From Streptomyces sp. ICC1 (GTDB lineage Bacteria; Actinomycetota; Actinomycetes; Streptomycetales; Streptomycetaceae), in contig NZ_CP030287.1 of NCBI RefSeq assembly GCF_003287935.1, positions 2,694,267 through 2,758,266 of the forward strand: a stretch of DNA of 64,000 nucleotides, given 5' to 3'. The notes below the pieces were generated by a model, which did no database searches, was not told the origin of the DNA, and saw nothing but the letters and a program-made list of their open reading frames with translations. Of the stretch, positions 55,142 through 63,936 are shown in pieces. A program made the translations under genes and the position numbers. Every line of letters begins with the position of its first letter. Within the stretch, counting starts at the first letter, position 1.

Positions 55142-57143
55142 ATGCAGGCTGCCCAGCCGAGGAAGTTCCGGGGGAAGAACAAGGCCCCGAAGTGGACCAA
55201 GCCAGACGACGGGATCGTGTCGGTGATGGTGCTGCCGCTGGCCGTCACCGATCCCGCCGACCTCGCCCGGCTGGAGAAGCTGTTCGGGGCGATGTGGTCG
55301 GTCAAGCGTGCCGTCCAGCTGGATGCCCGCGCCAAGGTGGACGCCTACTGGGCCGCGTACCGCGAGCGGGAGGAGCAGGGGGCGAAGGTCGTAGGGCAGC
55401 GCCTGGGCTTGTCCCGTGAGGGTCTGGAGTGCTGCGCGTACAAGCATGTGGAGGAATCGGGGCACCTGAAGCACCACGCCTCCAAGGCCCTGGCCATGCA
55501 TATGGCCGATGCGGTGTGGACCGGCGTACAGCGACACCTCTTCCCCGACGCCACCGGCCAGCGCTTCGGCCGCCCGAAGATCGGCAACTGGCACGACTTC
55601 ACCCGCATCCCCGGCCGCGCCCGATCCCACACCACCGAGAACAAATGGGACCTTCCGCCTGGTCGGCACCCTCCACGGCCACTCCACGGCCTACACCGAC
55701 GGCGGCCGGCACGCGCTGATGCAGCCCCGCCTGATGCCGAAGCCCACGATCCCGGATGTCCGCGTGCCCACGGGCAAGGTCACCGCCTCGGGCAAGCCCG
55801 CCACTCGGAAGGCGACGTGGTGGGACCACACCGGCCCCCTCGCCGTCGTCTTCGCCGGAGGACCCGAAAGTGCCCGTGGTGATCTCGTACTTCCGGTACG
55901 CATCCCGCAGCAGCCCGGCCAGTGGACGCGGGTGCGGCACTTCCTCTCCCACCCCGGCTGCTGGCACAAGGTGGACCTCATCCGCCGCCGCAAGGCCGGT
56001 GCGCCGGGCGGCTGGGTGTATGAGGCGCACCTCATGATCCTTGCTCCCGGATACACCGCGCCCAGCGTGCGGGCCATGCGTGACCGCGCCGTCCAGCTCG
56101 ACCGTATCGGCGGGGTGGACGGCAACGTCTCCAACCTCTCCGTCGTCTCCTTCCCCGCCGCCCTCACCGACGGCAAGCCCGTCTCCACCGAGATCACGCT
56201 CACCGATACCGAGCAGGCCCTGTTGGAGAGGCAGGCGAAGAAGCGGCGGGACCGTGCGCGGGCGCTGGAGCGCTCCCGCCGGGCGACGAACGCCGCGCAG
56301 TACGGCCTGTCGAAGAAGCAGGCCAAGCACGCCGCCCGGAGGAAGGCGCATGGCCTCAAGCCGAAGACGGTCAACGTTCCTGGTGGTGCCCGCGTTGCCC
56401 GGTCCGATGGAGTGCCAAAGCAGGCGTTCCGCCGTGACCGACTCTCCGCCAACTACCGGGAGCAGCGGGCCCGCCAGGTCGAACACGCCGTCGGCATCGC
56501 CGAGCACCGCCGTCACCGCGCCCGCCTGGTGGCCCGGGAGATCATCGCCGCCCACGGTCCCGTACTCGTGGTCGAGGACTGCGACATCCGCACCTGGTAC
56601 CGGCTGTGGGGCAAGCGCCTGTCACAGACCACGCCGGGCATGCTGATCTCGGCCCTCAAAGTGGAGTGCGAGGCGGCCGGTGGTCGACTGGTCCGGGCCT
56701 CCACCTGGTCAACGGCCCTGTCGCAGCACTGTCTGTGCGGTGAGCGGGTACGCAAGAGCCTGCGGGACCGTGAGCACAAGTGCACCGCGTGCGGCCTCAC
56801 CGGCAAGCGGGACCTCGTATCCGCCGCGCTGGCCGCGTTCGTCCGCTTCACCGACGTAGACGACCCCACGACCGCATACTTGGACACCGCCATGTCCCGG
56901 CACGCACAGATCACCTACGCACAAGCGCTGGAAGAAGCGCTGCGGGAGTCAACCACACCGAGCCCGAAACCGCTCCGGCGGCCGGGTCGCGTGGCAGTCC
57001 CACGGCAGCAACGCCGTGAGACCCCTGCTCCCCGAACCGCCGGACAGCGGCACCGAGCGACCCCGGATGAGTCACGCTCGCGTGGCCACGCCGGAAAGCC
57101 CGGTCCCCGCACCGCGTGCAGTCCACAGCTCACCCTCTGGTGA
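55142..57143 (+). pseudogene. tnpB: IS200/IS605-type TnpB, frameshifted
   Basis: One TnpB gene in two frames. The first part (from ATG 55142, ribosome site GAGGGGAGG) reads through AHMADAVWTGVQRHLF to HTTENKW at 55648; the rest continues one base out of register as TFRLVGTLHGHS to the stop at 57143. An extra G in the GGG at 55647-55649 explains it. The RuvC residues survive: Asp in GVDGNVSNL, Glu in VVEDCDI, Asp in GKRDLVSAALA, with a zinc ribbon CLCGERV...CTACGL. The tail after residue 580 is Arg/Pro rich, where the guide RNA usually overlaps. No TnpA nearby. Confidence 0.85.
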
Positions 57144-57158
57144 ATTGCGGATCAAGTC

Positions 57159-57806
57159 TTAGTCGAAGATCGGGCCCTGGGTGCGGGTGCGCTTGATCTC
57201 GTAGAAGCCGGGGGTGGAGGCGACCAGCAGGGTGCCGTCCCACAGACGGGCCGCGGCCTCGCCGCGCGGGGCCGGGGTGACGACCGGCCCGAAGAAGGCC
57301 ACTTCCTCGCCGTCGGCGCCGGGAACGGAGATCACCGGGGTGCCGACCTCCTGGCCGACCCGGTTGATGCCGTCGTTGTGCGAGTCGCGCAGCACTTCGT
57401 CGTACTCGTCGGAGTCGGCGTAGTGGATCAGCTCGGCGGGCAGGTCGAGCTCGGCCAGCGCCTCGACGATCGCCTCGCGGGTCGGGCCCTGGCCCTCGTT
57501 GTGGAAGCGGGTCCCGATCGCCGTGTAGAGCTTGCCGGTGACCTCGTTGCCGAACTTCTGCTGGGCGGCGACGACCACGCGCACGGGGGCCCAGCCCTTG
57601 GGGCCGAGCATCTCGCGGTAGCGCTCGGGCAGTTCGTCGAGCCTGTTCTCGTTCAGCACGGCGAGGCTCATGACGTGCCAGCGGACCTCGACGTCACGGA
57701 CCTTCTCGACCTCCAGCATCCAGCGGGACGTCATCCAGGCCCAGGGGCAGAGCGGGTCGAACCAGAAGTCGACAGGGGTCTTCTCGTGCACCTGGGTGTC
57801 AGCCAT
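57159..57806 (-). CDS. Mycothiol-dependent nitroreductase-like DsbA protein (Rv2466c family)
   Basis: 215 residues, thioredoxin fold with a DsbA helical insert. It follows Rv2466c of Mycobacterium tuberculosis along its length (VDFWFDPLCPWAWMTSRWMLEVEKVRD; ending RTRTQGPIFD), but the CPWC active site is CPWA, so the second cysteine is lost. Members reduce substrates with mycothiol. A one-cysteine form could act by a monothiol mechanism. Start ATG 57806 after GAGGAGA. Divergent from pepN. Confidence 0.88.
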   Translation of the reverse strand: MADTQVHEKTPVDFWFDPLCPWAWMTSRWMLEVEKVRDVEVRWHVMSLAVLNENRLDELPERYREMLGPKGWAPVRVVVAAQQKFGNEVTGKLYTAIGTRFHNEGQGPTREAIVEALAELDLPAELIHYADSDEYDEVLRDSHNDGINRVGQEVGTPVISVPGADGEEVAFFGPVVTPAPRGEAAARLWDGTLLVASTPGFYEIKRTRTQGPIFD

Positions 57807-57916
57807 GTCTCTCCTCAGATCGGAACGTTCCTCCCTGGCCAACCGGCCAGCCCGCACACGCATTCCCCCGTGGGAGGATTCGTTCAGGTATCGCGATCAC
57901 GCACGAAGGAGTGCAC

Positions 57917-60481
57917 GTGCCCGGAGAAAATCTGTCCCGTGACGAGGCCCGCCAGCGGGCCGAACTGCTGTCCGTCGACGGGTACGAGGTGGTCCTCGAT
58001 CTGAGGTCCGCGGCGGACGAGGCCGAACCGGCCGAGGGCCCCCGGACGTTCCGTTCGGTGACCACCATCCGTTTCCGGGCCGCCGCGGCGGGAGTCTCGA
58101 CCTTCGCCGACCTCATCGCCCCCTCGGTGAACTCGGTCACACTCAACGGGCGCGGGCTCGACGCGGCCGCCGTGTTCGACGGCTCGCGGATCGCCCTGGA
58201 GGACCTGGCCCCCGAGAACGTCCTGGTGGTGGACGCCAACTGCGCCTACAGCCGGACCGGCGAGGGCATGCACCGCTTCGTGGACCCGGAGGACGGCGAG
58301 GTCTACCTCTACACCCAGTACGAGCCGGCCGACGCCCGGCGGGTGTACGCGAACTTCGAGCAGCCGGACCTCAAGGCCCCGTACCGCTTCGAGGTGACCG
58401 CGCCCGAGGGCTGGCAGGTCTGGAGCAACGGCGCCGAGGAGTCCCGCGAGGGGCTGACCCGCCGCTTCGCCGAGACCGCGCCGATCTCCACCTACATCAC
58501 GTGCGTGGTCGCGGGTCCGTACCACTACGTGACGGACACCTACGCGCGCGGGGACCTGACGATCCCGCTCGGCGCGATCTGCCGCAAGGGGCTGGCCAAG
58601 CACTTCGACGCGGACGAGGTGTTCCTCGTCACGAAGCAGGGCTTCGACCTGTTCCACGAGATCTTCGACTACCCGTACCCCTTCGGGAAGTACGACCAGG
58701 CCTTCGTGCCGGAGTACAACCTGGGCGCGATGGAGAACCCGGGGATGGTGACCTTCCGGGAGGAGTACATCTTCCGCGGGAAGGTCACGCAGGCCTCCTA
58801 CGAGCGGCGCGCGAACACCATCCTGCACGAGATGGCGCACATGTGGTTCGGCGACCTGGTCACCATGAAGTGGTGGGACGACCTGTGGCTGAAGGAGTCC
58901 TTCGCGGACTTCATGGGCTCCTTCGCGCTGGTCGAGGCCACCCGCTTCGACCAGGCGTGGGTCACCTTCGCCAACAGCCGCAAGGCGTGGGCCTACCGGG
59001 CCGACCAGCTGCCGTCCACGCACCCGATCACGGCCGACATCCGTGACCTGGAGGACGCGAAGCTGAACTTCGACGGCATCACCTACGCCAAGGGCGCGGC
59101 GGTGCTCAAGCAGCTCGTGGCGTACGTGGGCCGGGACGCGTTCCTGGAGGGCGCGCGGCGCTACTTCAAGGCCAACGCGTACGGGAACACCACGCTGGAC
59201 GACCTGCTGTCGGTCCTCGCGGAGGTTTCCGGGCGCGATATGGCCGAATGGTCGCGGGCCTGGCTGCAGACGGCCGGCGTCAACGCGCTGACCCCGGTGG
59301 TGACCTGTGACGCGGGCGGCCGGGTGACCGAGCTGGCGGTGCTCCAGGACGGCGCGGAGCTGCGCCCGCACCGGGTCGCGGTGGGCCTGTACCGGCTGGA
59401 CGCGGACGGCGCGCTGGTGCGCTACGCGCGGGCCGAGGCGGACGTGGCCGGGGCGCGGACGGTCGTCGGCGAGCTGGCCGGGCAGGAGGAGCCCGCCCTC
59501 GTGCTCGTCAACGACGACGACCTCACCTACTGCAAGATCCGCTTCGACCCGGTGTCGCTGGCCACGCTGCGCACGCACCTGGGCTCGGTGGCCGATCCGC
59601 TGACCCGCGCGCTGTGCTGGTCCGCGCTGTGGAACCTGACGCGCGACGCGCTGATGCCCGCGCGGGACTTCGTCTCGCTCGTCCTGGCCCACTCGGGCCG
59701 GGAGACCGACGTCGGCGTGCTCCAGATGCTGCACGCGCAGGTGCGGACGGCGGTCAACCACTACGCGGATCCCCAGTGGCGGGAGCAGGGCGGCAAGGTG
59801 CTCGCCGCGTGCGCCCTCCAGGAGCTGCGCTTCGCGGAGCCGGGGTCGGAGCACCAGCTCACGTGGGCCCGCTTCTTCGCGGCGGGCGCCGCGACCGAGG
59901 GCGACTTCCAGCTGCTGCTGGGGCTGCTCGACGGATCGGCGCGGATCGACGGGCTGGAGGTGGACCAGGAGCTGCGCTGGGACTTCCTGCTGCCGCTGGC
60001 CGCGCACGGGGCGATCGGCGAGGAGGCCCTCGCCGCCGAACTGGCGCGCGACGACACGGCGTCGGGCAAGCGGCACCAGGTGCGCTGCCTGGCGGCGCGG
60101 CCGTCGGCGGCGGTCAAGGACCAGGCGTGGGCCGCGGTGGTGGAGTCGGACGCGCTGTCGAACGCGCTGGTCGAGGCCACGATCGCGGGAATGCAGCAGC
60201 CCTCCCAGCGGGCCCTGCTGGCCGGGTTCACGCAGCCGTACTTCGCGGCCATCGAGCGGCTGTGGGCGGACCGGTCGATCCAGATCGGCATGGACGTGGT
60301 GCGGGGCCTGTACCCGGCGCTCCAGGACTCCCGGGCGACGGTGGACGCCACCGACGCCTGGCTGAGCGCGCACGAGTCGGCTCCGCCGGCCCTGCGCCGT
60401 CTGGTGCTGGAGTCCCGGGACGACCTGGCCCGCGCGCTGCGCGCCCAGCACTGCGACGCGACCGCCGGCGCGGGCAAGTAA
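57917..60481 (+). CDS. pepN: Aminopeptidase N (M1 family)
   Basis: 854 residues. The exopeptidase motif LGAMENPGM and zinc site HEMAHMWFGDL with the third ligand Glu 18 residues on (WLKESFA) are intact, followed by an ERAP1-like C-terminal domain. It removes N-terminal residues from peptides in the cytoplasm. GTG at 57917 is preferred over the GTG at 57911 because GAAGGA then lies at normal distance, and because the protein then starts PGENLSRDEAR as in relatives. A classical terminator follows. Confidence 0.95.
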   Translation: MPGENLSRDEARQRAELLSVDGYEVVLDLRSAADEAEPAEGPRTFRSVTTIRFRAAAAGVSTFADLIAPSVNSVTLNGRGLDAAAVFDGSRIALEDLAPENVLVVDANCAYSRTGEGMHRFVDPEDGEVYLYTQYEPADARRVYANFEQPDLKAPYRFEVTAPEGWQVWSNGAEESREGLTRRFAETAPISTYITCVVAGPYHYVTDTYARGDLTIPLGAICRKGLAKHFDADEVFLVTKQGFDLFHEIFDYPYPFGKYDQAFVPEYNLGAMENPGMVTFREEYIFRGKVTQASYERRANTILHEMAHMWFGDLVTMKWWDDLWLKESFADFMGSFALVEATRFDQAWVTFANSRKAWAYRADQLPSTHPITADIRDLEDAKLNFDGITYAKGAAVLKQLVAYVGRDAFLEGARRYFKANAYGNTTLDDLLSVLAEVSGRDMAEWSRAWLQTAGVNALTPVVTCDAGGRVTELAVLQDGAELRPHRVAVGLYRLDADGALVRYARAEADVAGARTVVGELAGQEEPALVLVNDDDLTYCKIRFDPVSLATLRTHLGSVADPLTRALCWSALWNLTRDALMPARDFVSLVLAHSGRETDVGVLQMLHAQVRTAVNHYADPQWREQGGKVLAACALQELRFAEPGSEHQLTWARFFAAGAATEGDFQLLLGLLDGSARIDGLEVDQELRWDFLLPLAAHGAIGEEALAAELARDDTASGKRHQVRCLAARPSAAVKDQAWAAVVESDALSNALVEATIAGMQQPSQRALLAGFTQPYFAAIERLWADRSIQIGMDVVRGLYPALQDSRATVDATDAWLSAHESAPPALRRLVLESRDDLARALRAQHCDATAGAGK

Positions 60482-60502
60482 CCCTCTGGCCTGCGCTTCA
60501 CG

Positions 60503-60542
60503 CGCCGGCGGGGCCGGATTTCCCCGGCCCCGCCGGCGTTTT
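60503..60542 (+). terminator. Intrinsic terminator after pepN
   Basis: Perfect 15-bp stem (60503-60517 with 60524-60538), 6-nt loop ATTTCC, followed by TTTT (60539-60542). Confidence 0.8.
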
Positions 60543-60668
60543 GCGTCCCGGAGGCGAACGGCGGTATCGGCATTCGAACGCCCGTACTTTAGCCCCGGCT
60601 TGTCCCGATTTGTCGACGAGCGTGTAACAGGGGTTAGCAAGGCCATGGCCTGAGGGAATCACCGCGTC

Positions 60669-61628
60669 ATGAACCACAACGCGCCCCTCCCCCTCGCCCA
60701 CCTCGCCGACAACCGCCCCCGCGTGCTGTCGCTGGCCCAGCTCCGCGAGCACGGCGTCTCGGCCTCCGACGCCGCCGAGCGGGCCTGGCAGCAGATCCTG
60801 CCCGGGGTGTTCCTGCTCCACTCCGGCCCCGCGACCAGCGAGGAGCGGCTGCACGCGGCGCTGCTCTACGCGGGGCGGCGCGGCGACGAAGCCATGATCA
60901 CCGGGCTGGCGGCCCTCGCGCTGTACCGGTTCTCCTCCGCCCCCGCCCTGCTCGGCCTCCCGCACATCGACGTCCTCGTGCCGAACACCCGCCGGCTGCG
61001 CTCCACCGGGCAGGTCCGCATCGTCCGGGCCCACACCCCGCCCCGCCCGATGGAGGTCACCGGGCTCCCGGTCGCTCCGGTGGCCCGCGCCGTCGCCGAC
61101 GCCGTAGCCCAGCTCTCCGACGCCGGCACGGTCCGCCGCCTGCTCAGCGAGGCCGTGCGCGGCGGGCACTGCGAACCGGCCGCCGTGGTGCGCGAGCTGA
61201 CGGTGGCCCGGCTGCTGAACCGGCCGCACGTCGTGGACGCCGTCGAGTCGCTGCTCGCGGAGGGCCGGGCCATCGCCGAGGACCGGCTGTACCAGCTCGT
61301 ACGGGGCTTCGAGCTCCCCGAGCCGGTCTGGAACGTGGACCTGCGGCTGCCCGGCGGCCCGCACCTGGGCGGGGTCGACGCGTACTGGCCCGAGCACGCG
61401 GTCGCCCTGGAGATCGACACCCGCGCCCCGCGCCAGGGCGAGGACGAGGAGTGGTCGGAGTCGGTCCGCAAGCGGGAGACCCTGGAGCGGTGCGGGGTGA
61501 CCGTCCTGCACATCACCCCGCGCAAGCTCCGCGACTGGCCCGAGCAGCAGGCGGCGGTCGTGCGGACCGCACTCACGGCCTCCGGGGACCGCGAGCCCGC
61601 CGCCTACCTGGTCGTACTGCCCAGGTGA
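60669..61628 (+). CDS. AbiEi-like/DUF559-like protein with nuclease-type fold
   Basis: 319 residues. The N-terminus (ADNRPRVLSLAQLREHGVSASDAAERAWQQILPGVFLLHSG) resembles the winged-helix domain of AbiEi antitoxins and related proteins. The C-terminal part contains GGVDAYWPEHAVALEIDTRAP, like the Asp...ExD core of Vsr/DUF559 restriction-type folds. No adjacent toxin gene was found. The function is unknown; it is not safe to call it an antitoxin. Its 3' end overlaps the convergent PPOX gene by 25 bp. Confidence 0.7.
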   Translation: MNHNAPLPLAHLADNRPRVLSLAQLREHGVSASDAAERAWQQILPGVFLLHSGPATSEERLHAALLYAGRRGDEAMITGLAALALYRFSSAPALLGLPHIDVLVPNTRRLRSTGQVRIVRAHTPPRPMEVTGLPVAPVARAVADAVAQLSDAGTVRRLLSEAVRGGHCEPAAVVRELTVARLLNRPHVVDAVESLLAEGRAIAEDRLYQLVRGFELPEPVWNVDLRLPGGPHLGGVDAYWPEHAVALEIDTRAPRQGEDEEWSESVRKRETLERCGVTVLHITPRKLRDWPEQQAAVVRTALTASGDREPAAYLVVLPR

Positions 61629-62530
61629 GGCCGCCACGGCACAGGGGGCCCGGGCAGCGCCGGATTGGCCGGCGAGTACTCCGGGGCGCTCCACAGAAGC
61701 CGCCCCGGGTGCGAGCTCTCCACCACCGCGTCGACGCGGAAGCGGACCCGCCGCTCCCCGTGGGGCCCGAACTCGGGCTCGGCCCGCCCGCTGAGCTGCA
61801 GCAGCGCCCCGCTCTCCCAGTCCGGGAACAGCAGCCCGGCCCGCGGGTCGGCCAGCAGGTTCCCCAGCGTCAGGAACATCGTGTTGCCCGTGTAGTCGGG
61901 CCAGACCAGCTCGGTCGGGGACAGCACCTCCACGAAGCCCGGCATTCCGCCCCGATGGCTCGCGTCGGCCCCGTCCTCCTCGGCGGTGGTGGCGACGAAG
62001 AAGGTGTCGGCGGCGCGGACGGCCCGTTCCTGGTCGGGGGTGAGCGCGCCCCCGCGCCGCACGACACCGGCTCCTTCGGCGGCGAGCCGGACAGGCTGCC
62101 GCTTCTGGAGGTACTTGGGGCAGTTGGCGAAGACCTGCTCGGCCGCCACCGCGAACCCGCCCCGGGCCGACGCCACGGTTCCGTTGAGGCGCATCCGGCG
62201 CCGGGTGCGCGGATCGAGGGAGATGGTTCCGATCCGGGTGCCCTCGGTGGCCAGCGCCTCGGCGAGCGGATCCCCCTCGGGCACCCCGCCGGCGACCTCG
62301 ATCCGGTCCGGCCCGGTGGCCCGTACGAAACCGGGGGCGCCGGTCGGCATCGAGGCCCACAGCCGGCCGCCCGCGTCGGCGGCGCCGACGACCAGGTGCG
62401 GCTGCTGCTCCAGGAAGGCCGCGGCCACGTCCTTGATGTACGGGGTGACCGAGCGGCCCACGTGGACGGCGTGCTCGCGGACGCCGACCCGGTCCTGCAC
62501 GGCCAGCGAACCCCAGTGGTACCCGGACAT
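61604..62530 (-). CDS. Pyridoxamine-5'-phosphate-oxidase-like flavoprotein
   Basis: 308 residues. Split-barrel FMN-binding fold is suggested by PHLVVGAADAGGRLWASMPTGAPGFVRA and WPDYTGNTMFLTLGNLLADPRAGLLFPDWESGALLQLSGRA. Many relatives use FMN, F420 or haem. It starts at ATG 62530, sharing one base with the stop of the VOC gene (TAATG), so both should be translated together. Confidence 0.85.
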   Translation of the reverse strand: MSGYHWGSLAVQDRVGVREHAVHVGRSVTPYIKDVAAAFLEQQPHLVVGAADAGGRLWASMPTGAPGFVRATGPDRIEVAGGVPEGDPLAEALATEGTRIGTISLDPRTRRRMRLNGTVASARGGFAVAAEQVFANCPKYLQKRQPVRLAAEGAGVVRRGGALTPDQERAVRAADTFFVATTAEEDGADASHRGGMPGFVEVLSPTELVWPDYTGNTMFLTLGNLLADPRAGLLFPDWESGALLQLSGRAEPEFGPHGERRVRFRVDAVVESSHPGRLLWSAPEYSPANPALPGPPVPWRPHLGSTTR

Positions 62531-62988
62531 TAGAAGAACCCGCAGGTCGGGGCCCCTGTGGTGGGGGCGTCGGAGCCTTCGGCGCCGACCGGCGCGGAGA
62601 TCTCCAGGCGGGTTCCGTCCGGGTCGTGGAAGAAGATCCCGCCCGAGGCCGCGCCCTCCCCGTGGGGGACGACCCCGTCGTACTTGAAGTCGACGCCCGA
62701 GCTCCGCAGCCGCTCCTCGTACGCCCGGACCTCCTCGATGCCGTCGACGGAGAGCGCGAGGTGGTGCAGTCCGGCCGCGGCGGGCGCGTACCGGCCCTCC
62801 GCCTGCTGCCACAGCGTGAGGACCAGCTCGCCGTCCTGGCCGAGGAAGGCGTACCGCCGCTCCTCCTCCTTGCCCTCGCCGAGCAGCTCGAAGCCCAGGG
62901 AGCCCTGGTAGAAGGCAAGCGAGCGGGCGAGGTCGGTGACGTTCAGCCCCACGTGGCCGGTGCGCAGCTTGCTGGTGACGGCTGTCAT
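62530..62988 (-). CDS. VOC family protein
   Basis: 152 residues. TGHVGLNVTDLARSLAFYQGSLGFELLGEG and LHHLALSVDGIEEVRAYEERL, with GGIFFHDPDGTRLEIS, give a two-module VOC fold with likely metal ligands His, His and Glu. Possibly a glyoxalase-, dioxygenase- or resistance-type protein. First gene of an operon with the PPOX-like gene, and divergent from the CGNR regulator; a palindrome between them suggests joint control. Confidence 0.88.
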   Translation of the reverse strand: MTAVTSKLRTGHVGLNVTDLARSLAFYQGSLGFELLGEGKEEERRYAFLGQDGELVLTLWQQAEGRYAPAAAGLHHLALSVDGIEEVRAYEERLRSSGVDFKYDGVVPHGEGAASGGIFFHDPDGTRLEISAPVGAEGSDAPTTGAPTCGFF

Positions 62989-63012
62989 GTCGGGTTCCTT
63001 CCCTCGGAAACA

Positions 63013-63044
63013 TCTAACCTTCTACTGAGAGATTAAAGGTTAGA
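63013..63044. promoter_or_regulatory. AT-rich inverted repeat, candidate operator of the CGNR regulator
   Basis: TCTAACCTT (63013-63021) and AAGGTTAGA (63036-63044) are perfect inverted arms with a 14-nt spacer. They lie in the 114-bp divergent gap. This stretch is strikingly AT rich against the local background. Confidence 0.6.
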
Positions 63045-63102
63045 CATGGGCCCGTCAACCGCTCACGTACCCTTGAGGGGTTAGCGGCGCGAGGAGGCGT
63101 AC

Positions 63103-63663
63103 ATGACGACGGCGGACCCACGACCCCTGACCGGCGAACCGGTGGCCCTGGACCTGCTGAACACGCGCTGGATGGCGGAGGGCGAACCCGTCGACCTCTT
63201 CGCCGGGGCCTTCGGACTCACCCGCGTCGAGGGGCTCGCGGTCTGGCTGGAGAGCACCGGACTGGCCGGCCGCTTCCGCGCGGACGCCGCGACCCTGGTC
63301 CACCTGCTCACCGCCCGGGAGTCCCTGGCCCGCGCCGTCGCCGATCCGGCCGACGGGAGCGCCCGCGCCCTGGTCGACGCCGTCCTGGACCACGGGCGGA
63401 TCCGCGCCACCCTGACCGCCGAAGGCCCCGGCGAGCGGGCCGAGTTCGACGACCCCTCCTGGGGGCCGGCCTGGACGGCCGCCCGCGACTACCTGGAGCT
63501 ACTGGGATCCGATCCCGGCCGGATCCGCAAGTGCGCCTCCGAGACGTGCGTCCTGCACTTCCACGACGTCTCGCGCAACGGCACCCGGCGCTGGTGCTCG
63601 ATGTCGGCCTGCGGAAACCGGGCGAAAGCCTCTCGCCATTACGCGCGCACGCGCGAGCGCTGA
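63103..63663 (+). CDS. CGNR zinc-finger transcriptional regulator
   Basis: 186 residues. An N-terminal ABATE-type ligand-binding-like domain (ALDLLNTRWMAEGEPVDLFAG) precedes a C-terminal CGNR zinc finger: IRKCASETCVLHFHDVSRNGTRRWCSMSACGNRAKASRHY. The family commonly regulates adjacent or divergent genes, so the VOC-PPOX operon is its likely target. ATG at 63103 has GAGGAGG upstream. It is not autoregulatory by evidence, only by the palindrome's position. Confidence 0.88.
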   Translation: MTTADPRPLTGEPVALDLLNTRWMAEGEPVDLFAGAFGLTRVEGLAVWLESTGLAGRFRADAATLVHLLTARESLARAVADPADGSARALVDAVLDHGRIRATLTAEGPGERAEFDDPSWGPAWTAARDYLELLGSDPGRIRKCASETCVLHFHDVSRNGTRRWCSMSACGNRAKASRHYARTRER

Positions 63664-63754
63664 ACGCCCCGAAGTTGTCACACCCGATCTGAGACCGGCG
63701 CACACCCCGGCGGCGCCGACCGGTCAGGAAGTCTACAAATAGATCTTTGACCCC

Positions 63755-63790
63755 GAAGGTTCGTACCGGAACACCCCGGTACGGACCTTC
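63755..63790. terminator. Hairpin terminator after the CGNR gene
   Basis: 15-bp stem with one T-G wobble (63755-63769 with 63776-63790), 6-nt loop. No T tract. Confidence 0.6.
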
Positions 63791-63839
63791 TGGCGTATCC
63801 GGCACCCTGGCGGGAGTCCGCCACCTCAGGTCTCGGTCA

Positions 63840-63867
63840 GTGACAACTCTCCCCAAAGAGCTGTCAC
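63840..63867. promoter_or_regulatory. Inverted repeat before the last gene
   Basis: GTGACAACTCT (63840-63850) and AGAGCTGTCAC (63857-63867) match at 10 of 11 positions, spacer CCCCAA, about 70 bp before the start of the partial gene at 63937. Confidence 0.45.
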
Positions 63868-63936
63868 TTGCGCGAGGCTGACCGGTCATCCGGCACCGAA
63901 ATCCGGACCGTATCTTTCACTTAGCCAGGGATGCTG

